From the NCBI RefSeq assembly GCF_003857035.1, contig NZ_QGSY01000217.1, positions 1 through 49,020 of the forward strand: a stretch of DNA of 49,020 bases, in the 5' to 3' direction. This document shows positions 32,990 through 40,599 of this stretch, piece by piece; the stretch's first letter is position 1, and every line of letters begins with the position of its first letter. This DNA is from Micromonospora arida. Lineage in GTDB: Bacteria > Actinomycetota > Actinomycetes > Mycobacteriales > Micromonosporaceae. Made by a program: the position numbers and the translations under genes. The notes beneath the pieces were generated by a model, which worked only from the letters and a program-made list of their open reading frames with translations, ran no database searches and had not been told where the DNA came from.

Positions 32990-34098
32990 ACCGCTGTTCC
33001 TCGCTCGTAGAAGGTGTACCCGTGCAGTGGCCGCCCACCCGCGCGCCGGTACTGAGCGGCCGAAGCGACGTTCGTCCGTTCGACGAAGGTGCTGCGCAGT
33101 GTCCGGTAGCCGTTGCGGGCGAGGTTGCGATGCAACTCCCGGGACAGCAGCGTCAGGTACCCGTTGCCCTGCTCATCGGGAACGGTGCCCTTGATGATGA
33201 GGACCGCGTCCCGCCGGTACCGGCCGCGGGTGGCGAGAAGCCGGAGCTGATTGAGTACGCCGAGCCGACCGCCGACGCTCATCAGGTAGTCGGAGATGTC
33301 CGGCACGGTAACGACGAACGCGACGGGTCGGCCGGCCTTCTCCAGCCAGAGCAGCAGCGCCTCGTCGAGTAGGAACGCCAGGCCGTCGGTCTGCTCCGCC
33401 AGTTGCTCGGCGGAGATGTCGGTGTAGTAGCCCAACTGCGCGAAGCTCGCGTTGAGCATCCGGCGCAGGATCGGCAGTTGGCTGCGCAGGTGCCACCGGG
33501 AGCCGTGCCGGATGACGAGCCGTTCGGCGGCCATCCGAGCATCGTCGAAGGTGAAACCGTGGTCGGTTCCGGCCGGAGCACCGGCAGCGGGCCGAGCAGC
33601 CGGGGCCGTACCGTCGAGGTCGACCAGCCAGGTGTCGCCCTCGAAGCGACGGTGGAAGCCGTGCCGCTCGTACATCTTGGGGTAGTACGGAGGGTTCCAC
33701 GCCGAGTCCACGAAGCCACGGTCGGCGAAGCCGGAGGTGATCACCCCGCCGGTCTGGTTGGGCAGCAGGGCCACCGGCCCGAACAGGTGCCGACCGTCGG
33801 CCCGGGTCGCAACCGCGTCCATGATGGCGGTGAAGACATCGTCGTCGTCGACGAACTCGGTGTGCCCGAACAGCTGTCGTGGGCCGATCTTGTCGTCGAG
33901 GGGCGCGCTGCGGTGCATGCTGGTGCGTCCCACGACCTCGCCGCGTCGGTCGCGGACCACGAACAGCTCGGCGGCGTCCCGGTGGGCCGCGATGACCGAA
34001 GACACCAGGGGTACGTACCGGTCGGTCGGGTGGAGCCGGAGCGGAAAGTCGACGAATGCGCGCAGGTCGGCCCGCGACTGCACGGGGTCCACTCTCAT
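32986..34098 (-). CDS. GNAT-like N-acyltransferase-fold protein (about 370 residues)
   Basis: A 370-residue protein with two GNAT-like lobes. The first lobe has AFVDFPLRLHPTDRYVPLV, EVVGRTSMHRS and LFGPVALLPNQTGGVI. The hinge SAWNPPYYPKMYERHGF matches the 'YNPPYYP.L.E..GF' signature of this little-studied GNAT subfamily. The second lobe carries FVVTVPDISDYLMSVGGRL and LSRELHRNLARNGYR. The family probably transfers an acyl group or binds acyl-CoA, but no member known to me has a proven reaction. ATG 34098 overlaps the upstream stop by four bases (ATGA). Its neighbours suggest it uses an activated acid made by the adenylate-forming enzyme. Confidence 0.75.
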   Translation of the reverse strand: MRVDPVQSRADLRAFVDFPLRLHPTDRYVPLVSSVIAAHRDAAELFVVRDRRGEVVGRTSMHRSAPLDDKIGPRQLFGHTEFVDDDDVFTAIMDAVATRADGRHLFGPVALLPNQTGGVITSGFADRGFVDSAWNPPYYPKMYERHGFHRRFEGDTWLVDLDGTAPAARPAAGAPAGTDHGFTFDDARMAAERLVIRHGSRWHLRSQLPILRRMLNASFAQLGYYTDISAEQLAEQTDGLAFLLDEALLLWLEKAGRPVAFVVTVPDISDYLMSVGGRLGVLNQLRLLATRGRYRRDAVLIIKGTVPDEQGNGYLTLLSRELHRNLARNGYRTLRSTFVERTNVASAAQYRRAGGRPLHGYTFYERGTAV

Positions 34099-34541
34099 GC
34101 GCGGTGCACCGGCGGCCCGGACGTCTCACGCGAGAGCGGCGTGAACGTAGTTATGTGTGCCATGACGTCGGACTCGGCGCGCCAGATGCCGTTGCTGTAG
34201 CCCTCGGGCTCGGCGTTGTAGAGGCGGATGTAGCCGCCTGTCGCGTTCTTCGTGCCGTGATCGGTCACCCAGCACATGAGGTCCCGGTGATGGCGGCTGC
34301 GGGCGAACGTCAGGAGCGCGTCACGGTCGCTGAAGAAGGCGATGGTGCCGAGCGTGAACGGGAACTGGTAGTAGACGGTGTGCCAGCGGTATCCGTCCAT
34401 CCGTCTCATCTGCCGGACCATTCGGATCCAGGTCCGGGTGAGCGTGATGATCGAGCGCGGCCCCCGGTAACGGGTGGCGCCGACGAACATGGCTGTCGCC
34501 TGGCCCACCGCGGGCGCGGCGGAGAAGTCGGTGGTCCTCAT
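34095..34541 (-). CDS. Small ABM/DUF4188-like protein
   Basis: A 148-residue protein. The order of elements (MFVGATRYRGPRSIITL, WIRMVRQMRRMDGYRWHTVYY, LGTIAFFSDRDALLTFARSR, HHRDLMCWVTDH, YIRLYNAEPEGYSNGIW) recalls the dimeric alpha+beta-barrel proteins of the ABM/DUF4188 kind. These include small monooxygenases and haem-binding dehydratases. Several His residues (HH near 84, H93) could be catalytic. The assignment is by layout only. It is coupled by four-base overlaps to genes on both sides, so it is an integral part of the operon. Confidence 0.6.
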   Translation of the reverse strand: MRTTDFSAAPAVGQATAMFVGATRYRGPRSIITLTRTWIRMVRQMRRMDGYRWHTVYYQFPFTLGTIAFFSDRDALLTFARSRHHRDLMCWVTDHGTKNATGGYIRLYNAEPEGYSNGIWRAESDVMAHITTFTPLSRETSGPPVHRA

Positions 34542-36079
34542 GCCGGCGCGCCCTTCACCAGGTAGACGTTCTTGATTCTGGAAGCCGCGTCGGCGAACGG
34601 GCCGGTGCCGTACTCGTGGACCTCCACCCGCAGGTCCGCCGCGGACGGGTCCTCGGCGAGGGACTCGGCGAAGTCCCGGCTGACGTCGGCGAGGTGGCGC
34701 AACACCCCCACGCGGCAGGTGTCGGTGAGGGTTCGCCGCTGCACCGGGTCGAGCGCCAGGCCCTCGCGGAGTTGCAGGTTGACCACCGGCCGGCTCTCCA
34801 GGTCGGCCTGCTCGGTCACCGCCAGGCAGAAGCTCTGCAGCAGGTGCGCCTGGGGATTGCCCGCATAGAGGCCATACTCGACGTCCTGCGGGTAGATGTT
34901 GGCGCCCATATAGGAGATCGTGCTGTCCTTGCGGCCGTACAGGAACAGCAGTGGTAGACGCATCCGGTCGACCTGCCAGGCACGGTCCGCGGCGGCCCGC
35001 GCCGCGGGATCGGCGATCGCGGCCAGGACATCCGGGTACGAGATCAGCCGGCCCTCGTCGCCGATGTTGTAGCGGACTCGGGGATTGAGCACCGCCGTGG
35101 AGTTGATCGTGCAGAGCACCTCGTGGTCCGCCGTGGTCTCCAGGTAGGTCTCCAGCGGGTTGTACTGGAAGACCATCGGCAGCCGGTGCTCATCGGCGCC
35201 GAGCAGCGCGGTCCGCAGCGCGGCGTCGGTACGCAGCTGTCGGCGGACCCAGACGCTGAAGTCGCTCTCCCCGGCCATGCCGATGGTGAGGTCGCTGGCC
35301 CCGTAGCCGGAACGCACCTTGACGAAGCGCTCCTCCAGGTAGTCGCGCAGTGCTTCGGTCATCCCCTCACCGCCGACCAGTCCGCTGATGCGGTATTCGG
35401 CCCAGGGGAAGTCATCGGCGTCGAGCTTGTCGCGCAGGTGCTTGAGGAACGGTGGGTAGGCGGTGACGATGTAGTCGAAGCCGGGGCCGAAGTACAACAG
35501 GGTGTCGACGATCTTCCGCAGGTCGGGCCCCGTGTTCTTGACCATCGCGATCGCCGACATGGCGATGCCGGTGTTGGTCCCGGTGGCCCAGGCGCCCATC
35601 GAGTACGCGTTGATGACGAAGCGCCGCTCGGACGGGAACACCATTGTCGCGTAGCCGGCCAGGTTCTTGTGCACCGAGCGCAGCTCGCGGCGGCTGCGGA
35701 TCCAGTTGAACGGCTGGCCGGACGAGCCCGACGACTCGTCGACCACGCTGCCGGCGATCTCGATCTGCCCGTGCCGACAACGCTGCGCCTCCGGGTACGC
35801 CTGCACGTACGACCGCTTGTCGGTGGGCGGGTAGGACGACAGATCGAACCAGCGGAACCGCCAGTGGTGGCGGCGGAGAAAGGCGCCGTACGCGGGCACG
35901 TCGATCGCGGCGAACTGGCAGGTCATCCAGGCGTGTAGCCGGGCGAAGCGGCCCATGTAGGGACGGTACTGACGTGCCGTGAGCCGCCACACCGCCGGAT
36001 GGATCCGGTAGAGGGTGTAGAGCCAGGTCAGGGCGAAGCTCGCGGCCCGCAGGGTCCACCGACGCAGGAATGTCACCAC
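34538..36079 (-). CDS. PaaK/CapK-like adenylate-forming enzyme
   Basis: A 513-residue enzyme of the phenylacetate-CoA ligase / CapK / coenzyme F390 synthetase-like branch of the adenylate-forming superfamily. It should activate a carboxylic acid with ATP. Seen: SSGSSG at 116-121 followed by QPFNW (the A3 loop), RSGYGASDLTIGMAGES, YNIGDEGRLISYPD (A7-like) and FLYGRKDSTISYMGANIYP (A8-like hinge). The N-terminal 60 residues are basic and hydrophobic and may touch the membrane. The start is GTG 36079 (or GTG 36076). No Shine-Dalgarno is present, but TAGTGT lies 6 bases upstream, so translation may be leaderless. First gene of the operon, 41 bases downstream of an inverted repeat. Confidence 0.82.
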   Translation of the reverse strand: MVTFLRRWTLRAASFALTWLYTLYRIHPAVWRLTARQYRPYMGRFARLHAWMTCQFAAIDVPAYGAFLRRHHWRFRWFDLSSYPPTDKRSYVQAYPEAQRCRHGQIEIAGSVVDESSGSSGQPFNWIRSRRELRSVHKNLAGYATMVFPSERRFVINAYSMGAWATGTNTGIAMSAIAMVKNTGPDLRKIVDTLLYFGPGFDYIVTAYPPFLKHLRDKLDADDFPWAEYRISGLVGGEGMTEALRDYLEERFVKVRSGYGASDLTIGMAGESDFSVWVRRQLRTDAALRTALLGADEHRLPMVFQYNPLETYLETTADHEVLCTINSTAVLNPRVRYNIGDEGRLISYPDVLAAIADPAARAAADRAWQVDRMRLPLLFLYGRKDSTISYMGANIYPQDVEYGLYAGNPQAHLLQSFCLAVTEQADLESRPVVNLQLREGLALDPVQRRTLTDTCRVGVLRHLADVSRDFAESLAEDPSAADLRVEVHEYGTGPFADAASRIKNVYLVKGAPA

Positions 36080-36119
36080 GCGGCAACACTAGGGGTTGGT
36101 CGAGCCGGCCACCTGATGA

Positions 36120-36146
36120 CGAATACTCAGCCCTCCTGAGTATTCG
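36120..36146. promoter_or_regulatory. Inverted repeat CGAATACTCAG-CCCTC-CTGAGTATTCG upstream of the four-gene operon
   Basis: Perfect 11-base arms with a 5-base spacer, ending 41 bases before the GTG of the adenylate-forming gene. It is AT-rich for this genome and is not followed by a T run, so an operator for a dimeric regulator is more likely than a terminator. No matching regulator gene is adjacent. Confidence 0.7.
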
Positions 36147-36314
36147 AACCCCCGCGGGTTGCAACGAGTTCGAGACGAGGCCGGGTCGGCTTGGGGACCC
36201 AACAGTGAGCCATTGACCGCGGAGGATGCCTGGCCGGTCCGCCGGGTTGAGGCGTACGACTCGAGGCTCGTCGTGCTTCAAGGGTCGGCTCACCGTGAGG
36301 ACCGGTTCGGTGGC

Positions 36315-36489
36315 CTACGGAATACGCGATAGCGGAGCGACAACGGATGGTTCCCACCAGTTCTTACCGTCCGCGTGGCTGTCTACGCGCGCGCTCCCCG
36401 CGTCAGCGCCGACATGGTGAGTCGGCCGTCCTGGACCTTGGTGATCTGGTCGACCGCGGTGAGGTGGGTCCGGTCGTGGGTGACGAGAC
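36315..36489 (-). pseudogene. C-terminal remnant of an ABC-transporter ATPase
   Basis: On the minus strand, starting at the junction 36489, the frame reads LVTHDRTHLTAVDQITKVQD and GRLTMSA. This is the H-loop (VTHD) and the end of an ABC ATPase of the 'TVLLVTHD..HL..VD.V..L.DGR' kind. Walker A, signature and Walker B are gone. The tail after MSALTRGAR is probably unrelated readthrough to TAG 36315. The remaining part of 36080-36314 has no gene other than the operator described above. Confidence 0.6.
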
Positions 36490-36738
36490 GTCACCCTCAG
36501 TTACCTCGGTGATCACGTCGCCGTGGACATCGTCGACGACGGGCACGGCTTTGACCCGCACCGACTTCCCGCACCCGAGGCACGCAGCGGCGGATACGGC
36601 CTGCCCGCGATGCGCGCTCGCGTCCTGGACCTCGGCGGCACCCTCACCCTCGAGTCTGTCCCGGGCCACGGCACCGCTCTGGCCGCCCAACTGCCACTCG
36701 CCTGCTCGAGCGACCACCCCGTCAAGGCGACCTCATGA
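36490..36738 (+). pseudogene. Truncated NarL-family sensor histidine kinase (last 82 codons)
   Basis: VTLSYLGDHVAVDIVDDGHG and GGYGLPAMRARVLDLGGTL are the end of the HATPase domain of a NarL-type kinase (D-box and G-box), followed by ESVPGHGTALAAQLPL. The dimerisation helix with the phosphoacceptor His, the N-box and all sensor parts are missing. The reading frame starts abruptly at 36490, exactly where the ABC-ATPase remnant on the other strand ends. Its stop overlaps the start of the response regulator in ATGA, the normal kinase/regulator coupling. Confidence 0.8.
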
Positions 36739-37370
36739 CCGACGTCCCCATCCGCCTGCTGCTGGCCGACGACCACCCCATCGTCCGTGCCGGTCTACGC
36801 GCCGTACTGGAAACCGAACCCGGCATCGACGTCGTGGCGGAAGCCGCCACCGCCGAGGAGGCCGTGGCCCGCGCCGGCCAAGGCGACATCGACGTCGTGC
36901 TGATGGACCTGCAGTTCGGTAAAGGCATGAACGGTGCCCAGGCCACCGCAGCTATCACCGCCCGACCCGGCGCCCCCCGCGTACTGATCGTCACCACCTA
37001 CGACACCGACGCCGACACCCTGCCCGCCATCGCAGCTGGCGCCACCGGTTACCTACTCAAGGACGCCCCACCCGAAGACCTCGCCGCTGCCGTCCGCACC
37101 GCCGCGGTCGGCCGAACCACCCTCGCCCCGGCCGTCGCCGACCGGCTCATGAACCGGCTACGCGACCCCAGCACCACCCTGACCCCCCGCGAAACCGAAG
37201 TCCTCACCCTGGTCGCCGAAGGCCTGTCCAACCACGCCGCCAGTGTCCGCCTGCACCTCACCGAAGGCACCGTCAAATCCCACCTCGCCCGCATATACAC
37301 CAAACTCGGCGTCGACTCACGCACCGCCGCCATCGCCACCGCAACCCAACTCGGCTTGATCCGACGGTGA
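36735..37370 (+). CDS. NarL/FixJ-family response regulator, orphaned
   Basis: A 211-residue response regulator. The receiver domain has LLLADDHPIVRAGL at the start, phosphoacceptor D58 in VLMDLQFGKGMNG, and the conserved K in GYLLKDAPPEDL. The C-terminal LuxR helix-turn-helix is intact (LTPRETEVLTLVAEGLSNHA, TEGTVKSHLARIYTKLGVDS). Its cognate kinase upstream is reduced to a non-functional stub, so phosphorylation would have to come from another kinase or acetyl phosphate. The gene itself shows no decay. It converges with the thioesterase gene of the NRPS operon, with 89 bases between. Confidence 0.9.
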   Translation: MTDVPIRLLLADDHPIVRAGLRAVLETEPGIDVVAEAATAEEAVARAGQGDIDVVLMDLQFGKGMNGAQATAAITARPGAPRVLIVTTYDTDADTLPAIAAGATGYLLKDAPPEDLAAAVRTAAVGRTTLAPAVADRLMNRLRDPSTTLTPRETEVLTLVAEGLSNHAASVRLHLTEGTVKSHLARIYTKLGVDSRTAAIATATQLGLIRR

Positions 37371-37459
37371 CCCGGACATCACAGAGCCCCCGAGCGGTCC
37401 CACCGCCCTCTCCTCTGGCCACGGTTCCCGCGACCGTCCCTTGGGGCGTGGTCCGTCGG

Positions 37460-38215
37460 TCAGCCCAGGCGGGCGGTCACCGCGGCAACCACCTGCTCCT
37501 GTTCCGGCACGAGATAGAAGTGGTCACCGGGGAACGTCGCCAACTCGAAGCCGCCGGTAGTCAACTCCCCCCAGGCCCGCACCGTCGACGTGGTGCACGT
37601 CGGGTCCTCGGTCCCCAGGTAGGCGGCGATCGGGGCTCGGACCTTCGCCGGTTCGCGCGGCAGGTGGCGGTAGAGCATCCGCAGGTCCCCCCGGAGCGAG
37701 GGCATGATCAGCTCGCGGAGCTTCGGTGACCGCAGCAGCACCGGATCGACCTCACCCAGGGCGCCGATCCGGCCGAGCAGATATTCGTCGTCGGCGAGAT
37801 CCGGGTCGAGTTCGACCCGGGAGATGTGCGGCGCGCCGTGTCCCGAGACGAAGAGCACGCTCGGCGTGAACCCGTAGCGGGACTCCAGGACCAGGGTGAC
37901 CTCGTACGCCACCGACGCGCCCATGCTGTGGCCGAAGAACGCGATCGGCCGGTCCAGGTACGGCACGAGCACGTCACTGATCCGTTCGGCGAGCACGTCC
38001 ATCTGATCCACGCAGGGCTCCAGCAGCCGGTCCTGCCGACCCGGGTAGCAGACCGCCAGCAGATCGGTGGCGCCGTCAAGCAGGCCCGCCCACGGTTGGA
38101 ACACGTTGGCGTTCCCACCGGCGTGCGGGAAGCAGACCAGGCGCAGGTCGGACCGCTCAGCTCGGCGGAAGGTCCGCAGCCACCGGCCACGCACCCCGGC
38201 CCCTGTCATCTCCAC
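37460..38215 (-). CDS. Type II thioesterase of the NRPS operon
   Basis: A 251-residue external thioesterase that removes wrong acyl groups from NRPS carrier domains. It has LVCFPHAGGNANVFQPW at the start, the nucleophile elbow FFGHSMGA with S97, D204 in GTEDP, and H232 in FPGDHFYL. It starts at GTG 38215 with GGAGGAG immediately upstream. It is the last gene of the biosynthetic operon, 28 bases after the oxygenase stop. It has no signal peptide or carrier fusion; length and motifs are standard for TEII. Confidence 0.92.
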   Translation of the reverse strand: MEMTGAGVRGRWLRTFRRAERSDLRLVCFPHAGGNANVFQPWAGLLDGATDLLAVCYPGRQDRLLEPCVDQMDVLAERISDVLVPYLDRPIAFFGHSMGASVAYEVTLVLESRYGFTPSVLFVSGHGAPHISRVELDPDLADDEYLLGRIGALGEVDPVLLRSPKLRELIMPSLRGDLRMLYRHLPREPAKVRAPIAAYLGTEDPTCTTSTVRAWGELTTGGFELATFPGDHFYLVPEQEQVVAAVTARLG

Positions 38216-38243
38216 GTTTCTCCTCCCGCCGACCGATGCCCGG

Positions 38244-39179
38244 TCAGTCCGACATCGCCACGAGGATGCGGCGGCTCCCGGTGTAGGGGCGCCGACCGTG
38301 CGCCACCAGCACGTTGTCGATCAACAGCAGGTCACCGACGCGCCAGTCCACGTCGATCGCCGCCTCCAGCCCCCGGTCGCGGATCTGGAACACGTACTCG
38401 TCGGGGATCGGGCTGCCATCGGCGAAGGTGACCGACTGGGGCAGTTCGTCCTGCGTCATCACCTGGGTCATCACCCGAGCGACCTCGTCGTCCAGAGCGG
38501 CCGGGTGCCACTGGTCGCTCTGGTTGAACCACACCTCCACCCCCGTTACGGGGTGCCGGGTGGTGGCCGGGCGGACCTGGCTCACCCGCAGCCCGTCGGC
38601 GGTCCACGTCCAGGTCGCCCCGGCGCCGTCGAGGAACGCCTCGACCTCCGCCTGGTCCTCGGTCTCGAAGGTCTGCTGCCAGCTCTTGCCCAGCCCCAGT
38701 CCGTCGTGCAGGTTCTGCTGGTAGCACACCCCGCCCGCGAAGGCGGCGCGGACCTCCGGGTCGAGGGACTCCAGCCAGAGGTTGGCGTCGACGACCGGGG
38801 TGGCGCCGCCGGTCGGCGCGGCGAGCTGGCAGTAGAACAGCAGGCGGGCTGGCCAGTGCGCCGCGTACGACAGTTCGTTGTGCATGGAGATGGTGTACGG
38901 CGCTGGGTACTCGGTCGAGGTGTAGACGTTGCGGCCAACCTTGGTGCGGGGCGAATTGCCATGCACGTAGGCGAGCCGGTTGGGCAGCACCATGTCCATC
39001 ACCGGGTCCAGCGCGCCCGGCTCGACGCCGAAGCCCCGGAACACCAGCGCCTTCTCGGTGGTGAGTAACGCCGTCAGGTCCAGCTCCCGCAGATGGCCGA
39101 TCAGCCCGTCAACGGTGGCCGCGCATCCGGCGCTGCTGGCTGTGATCTCGTGCGGCTGCCACATGCCGTGCTCGCTCAT
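38244..39179 (-). CDS. SyrP/AsnO-like Fe(II)/2-oxoglutarate oxygenase (TauD family)
   Basis: A 311-residue TauD/TfdA-fold oxygenase of the group that beta-hydroxylates amino acids in peptide antibiotic pathways (SyrP, AsnO and VioC relatives). The iron triad is readable as H100-x-E102 in ISMHNELSYA and H294 in VLVAHGRRPY, with R303/R304 in GSRRILVAM for 2-oxoglutarate. The HxE instead of HxD is characteristic of this group. The nearby YVHGNSPRTK and NQSDQWHP loops also fit. ATG 39179 is chosen for GGAGGAG 8 bases upstream; the longer frame overlaps the MFS gene. The substrate is free or carrier-bound amino acid. With a probable Asn-activating module in the operon, Asn or Asp is the best guess. 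Confidence 0.85.
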   Translation of the reverse strand: MSEHGMWQPHEITASSAGCAATVDGLIGHLRELDLTALLTTEKALVFRGFGVEPGALDPVMDMVLPNRLAYVHGNSPRTKVGRNVYTSTEYPAPYTISMHNELSYAAHWPARLLFYCQLAAPTGGATPVVDANLWLESLDPEVRAAFAGGVCYQQNLHDGLGLGKSWQQTFETEDQAEVEAFLDGAGATWTWTADGLRVSQVRPATTRHPVTGVEVWFNQSDQWHPAALDDEVARVMTQVMTQDELPQSVTFADGSPIPDEYVFQIRDRGLEAAIDVDWRVGDLLLIDNVLVAHGRRPYTGSRRILVAMSD

Positions 39180-39264
39180 CGGTCGGTCTCCTCCACGCCA
39201 GGGTCGGTCCTGTGCCGGGCAGCCTGACGTGGGCGGCCATATTTCCTCGATATCGTCGCCGGGC

Positions 39265-40599
39265 TCAGCCATGCGGGTCGCGACCGGCTGCCGTCGCCGC
39301 CAGCTCGGCGTCGGCCCGCTCGGCGTCGGCCCGCTCGGCAGCCGCCTCGGCCCGTTCCGCCTGCGCGGCGGTACGGGTGCCGAAAGCCAGCACCGCGAAC
39401 ACCGCGATCACCACCATCGTCGCGCCCACGACGGCCAACGCCACCTCGATGCGTACGGCGTCCAGCAGGAAGCCCGCGAGCAGCGCGCCGATCGAGTTGG
39501 CACCGGAGGAGAGCAGCGTGAAGATCGAGCCGGCCCGGCCCCGCAGCTCGTCGGGTGTCGTCCTCAGCAGATACAGCACCCCGGCCACGTTGCCGATCCC
39601 GGCACCGTAGTTGATCAGCGCCAGGAGGACACTGACCGCAACCAGCCCGGGTGCCACGACCAGCAGCGGCATCAGCACCGCCCACGCCAGGTGGATGCCG
39701 ATCATCATCCGGCGGATGCCCCACCGGCGCAGGAAGGCGTTGCTGGTCATCGCGCCCGCCATGCCGAAGACGCTGTTGACCGCCAACAGCAGACCGACCG
39801 TCGCGGGCGTGCCGTCCCGGTCCTTGACCAGCACCACCAGACCGAGGCCGAGGATCTGGAAGAGAATGTTGCTGGCCGCGAAGAGGCACAGCGCCCGACG
39901 CAGGTAGAGCTTGCCCCAGATGAAGGCGACACCTTCCCTGATCTGGGCGATCAGCCCGCCTGCCGAGCCGTCCGACGACCGGGGCGCCCGTAGGTCCCGC
40001 CGGACGAACAGCAGGGTCACCAGCGACACCAGGTGCACGGCGGTGGCGAACAGGAACGGCGCGAAGCGGGCCACGGCGTAGAGCACGGTGCCGGTCGGCT
40101 GGCCCAGGATGCTGGCGGCATTGGCCCGCGACTCGTTGGCCGCCAGCGCCGCGCCCAGTTGGTCGCGGGGCACCACGGCACACACCGCGGCTCGTTCCGC
40201 CAGCGCGTAGCAGATGCCGAGGGTGGCCTCCAGGAACGCGACCACCATCAGGTGCGGCAACCGCACCGCGTCGAGCAGCACCACCGCCGCCACGCTGCCG
40301 GCTCCGAGAACGCGGCCGGCGGTGCAGACCAACATCGTCGTACGCCGGTTCCACCTGTCGACGAGCGCGCCAGCCGGCAGCTGGGCGACGAGGTTCGGCA
40401 GCAGCGCGGCGAAGGTGACGAGGCTGGCCGCGGTGGCCGAACCGGTCGACCAGTAGACCAGCAGGGTGTAGCCGATGGAGGTGGCCCGGGCACCGAGCGC
40501 GGAGAGCCCCGATCCGGTCCAGAGCAACAGGAAGTCCCGGTTGCGGGTGAGCCTCGCCGCGCGGTGGGCGGGTCTGCCCGGCGGCTCGGTGACCGTCAC
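39265..40599 (-). CDS. MFS exporter of the NRPS operon
   Basis: A 444-residue major facilitator of the enterobactin-exporter-like MFS class, with about 12 helices. It opens with LTRNRDFLLLWTGSGLSALGARA and has the motif-A-like loop GALVDRWNRRTTMLV between helices 2 and 3 and PDELRGRAGSIFTLLSSGAN later. The last 35 residues are hydrophilic with an AERAD repeat, probably cytosolic. GTG 40599 overlaps the carbamoyltransferase stop in GTGA. It most likely exports the peptide and provides self-resistance. Confidence 0.9.
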   Translation of the reverse strand: MTVTEPPGRPAHRAARLTRNRDFLLLWTGSGLSALGARATSIGYTLLVYWSTGSATAASLVTFAALLPNLVAQLPAGALVDRWNRRTTMLVCTAGRVLGAGSVAAVVLLDAVRLPHLMVVAFLEATLGICYALAERAAVCAVVPRDQLGAALAANESRANAASILGQPTGTVLYAVARFAPFLFATAVHLVSLVTLLFVRRDLRAPRSSDGSAGGLIAQIREGVAFIWGKLYLRRALCLFAASNILFQILGLGLVVLVKDRDGTPATVGLLLAVNSVFGMAGAMTSNAFLRRWGIRRMMIGIHLAWAVLMPLLVVAPGLVAVSVLLALINYGAGIGNVAGVLYLLRTTPDELRGRAGSIFTLLSSGANSIGALLAGFLLDAVRIEVALAVVGATMVVIAVFAVLAFGTRTAAQAERAEAAAERADAERADAELAATAAGRDPHG

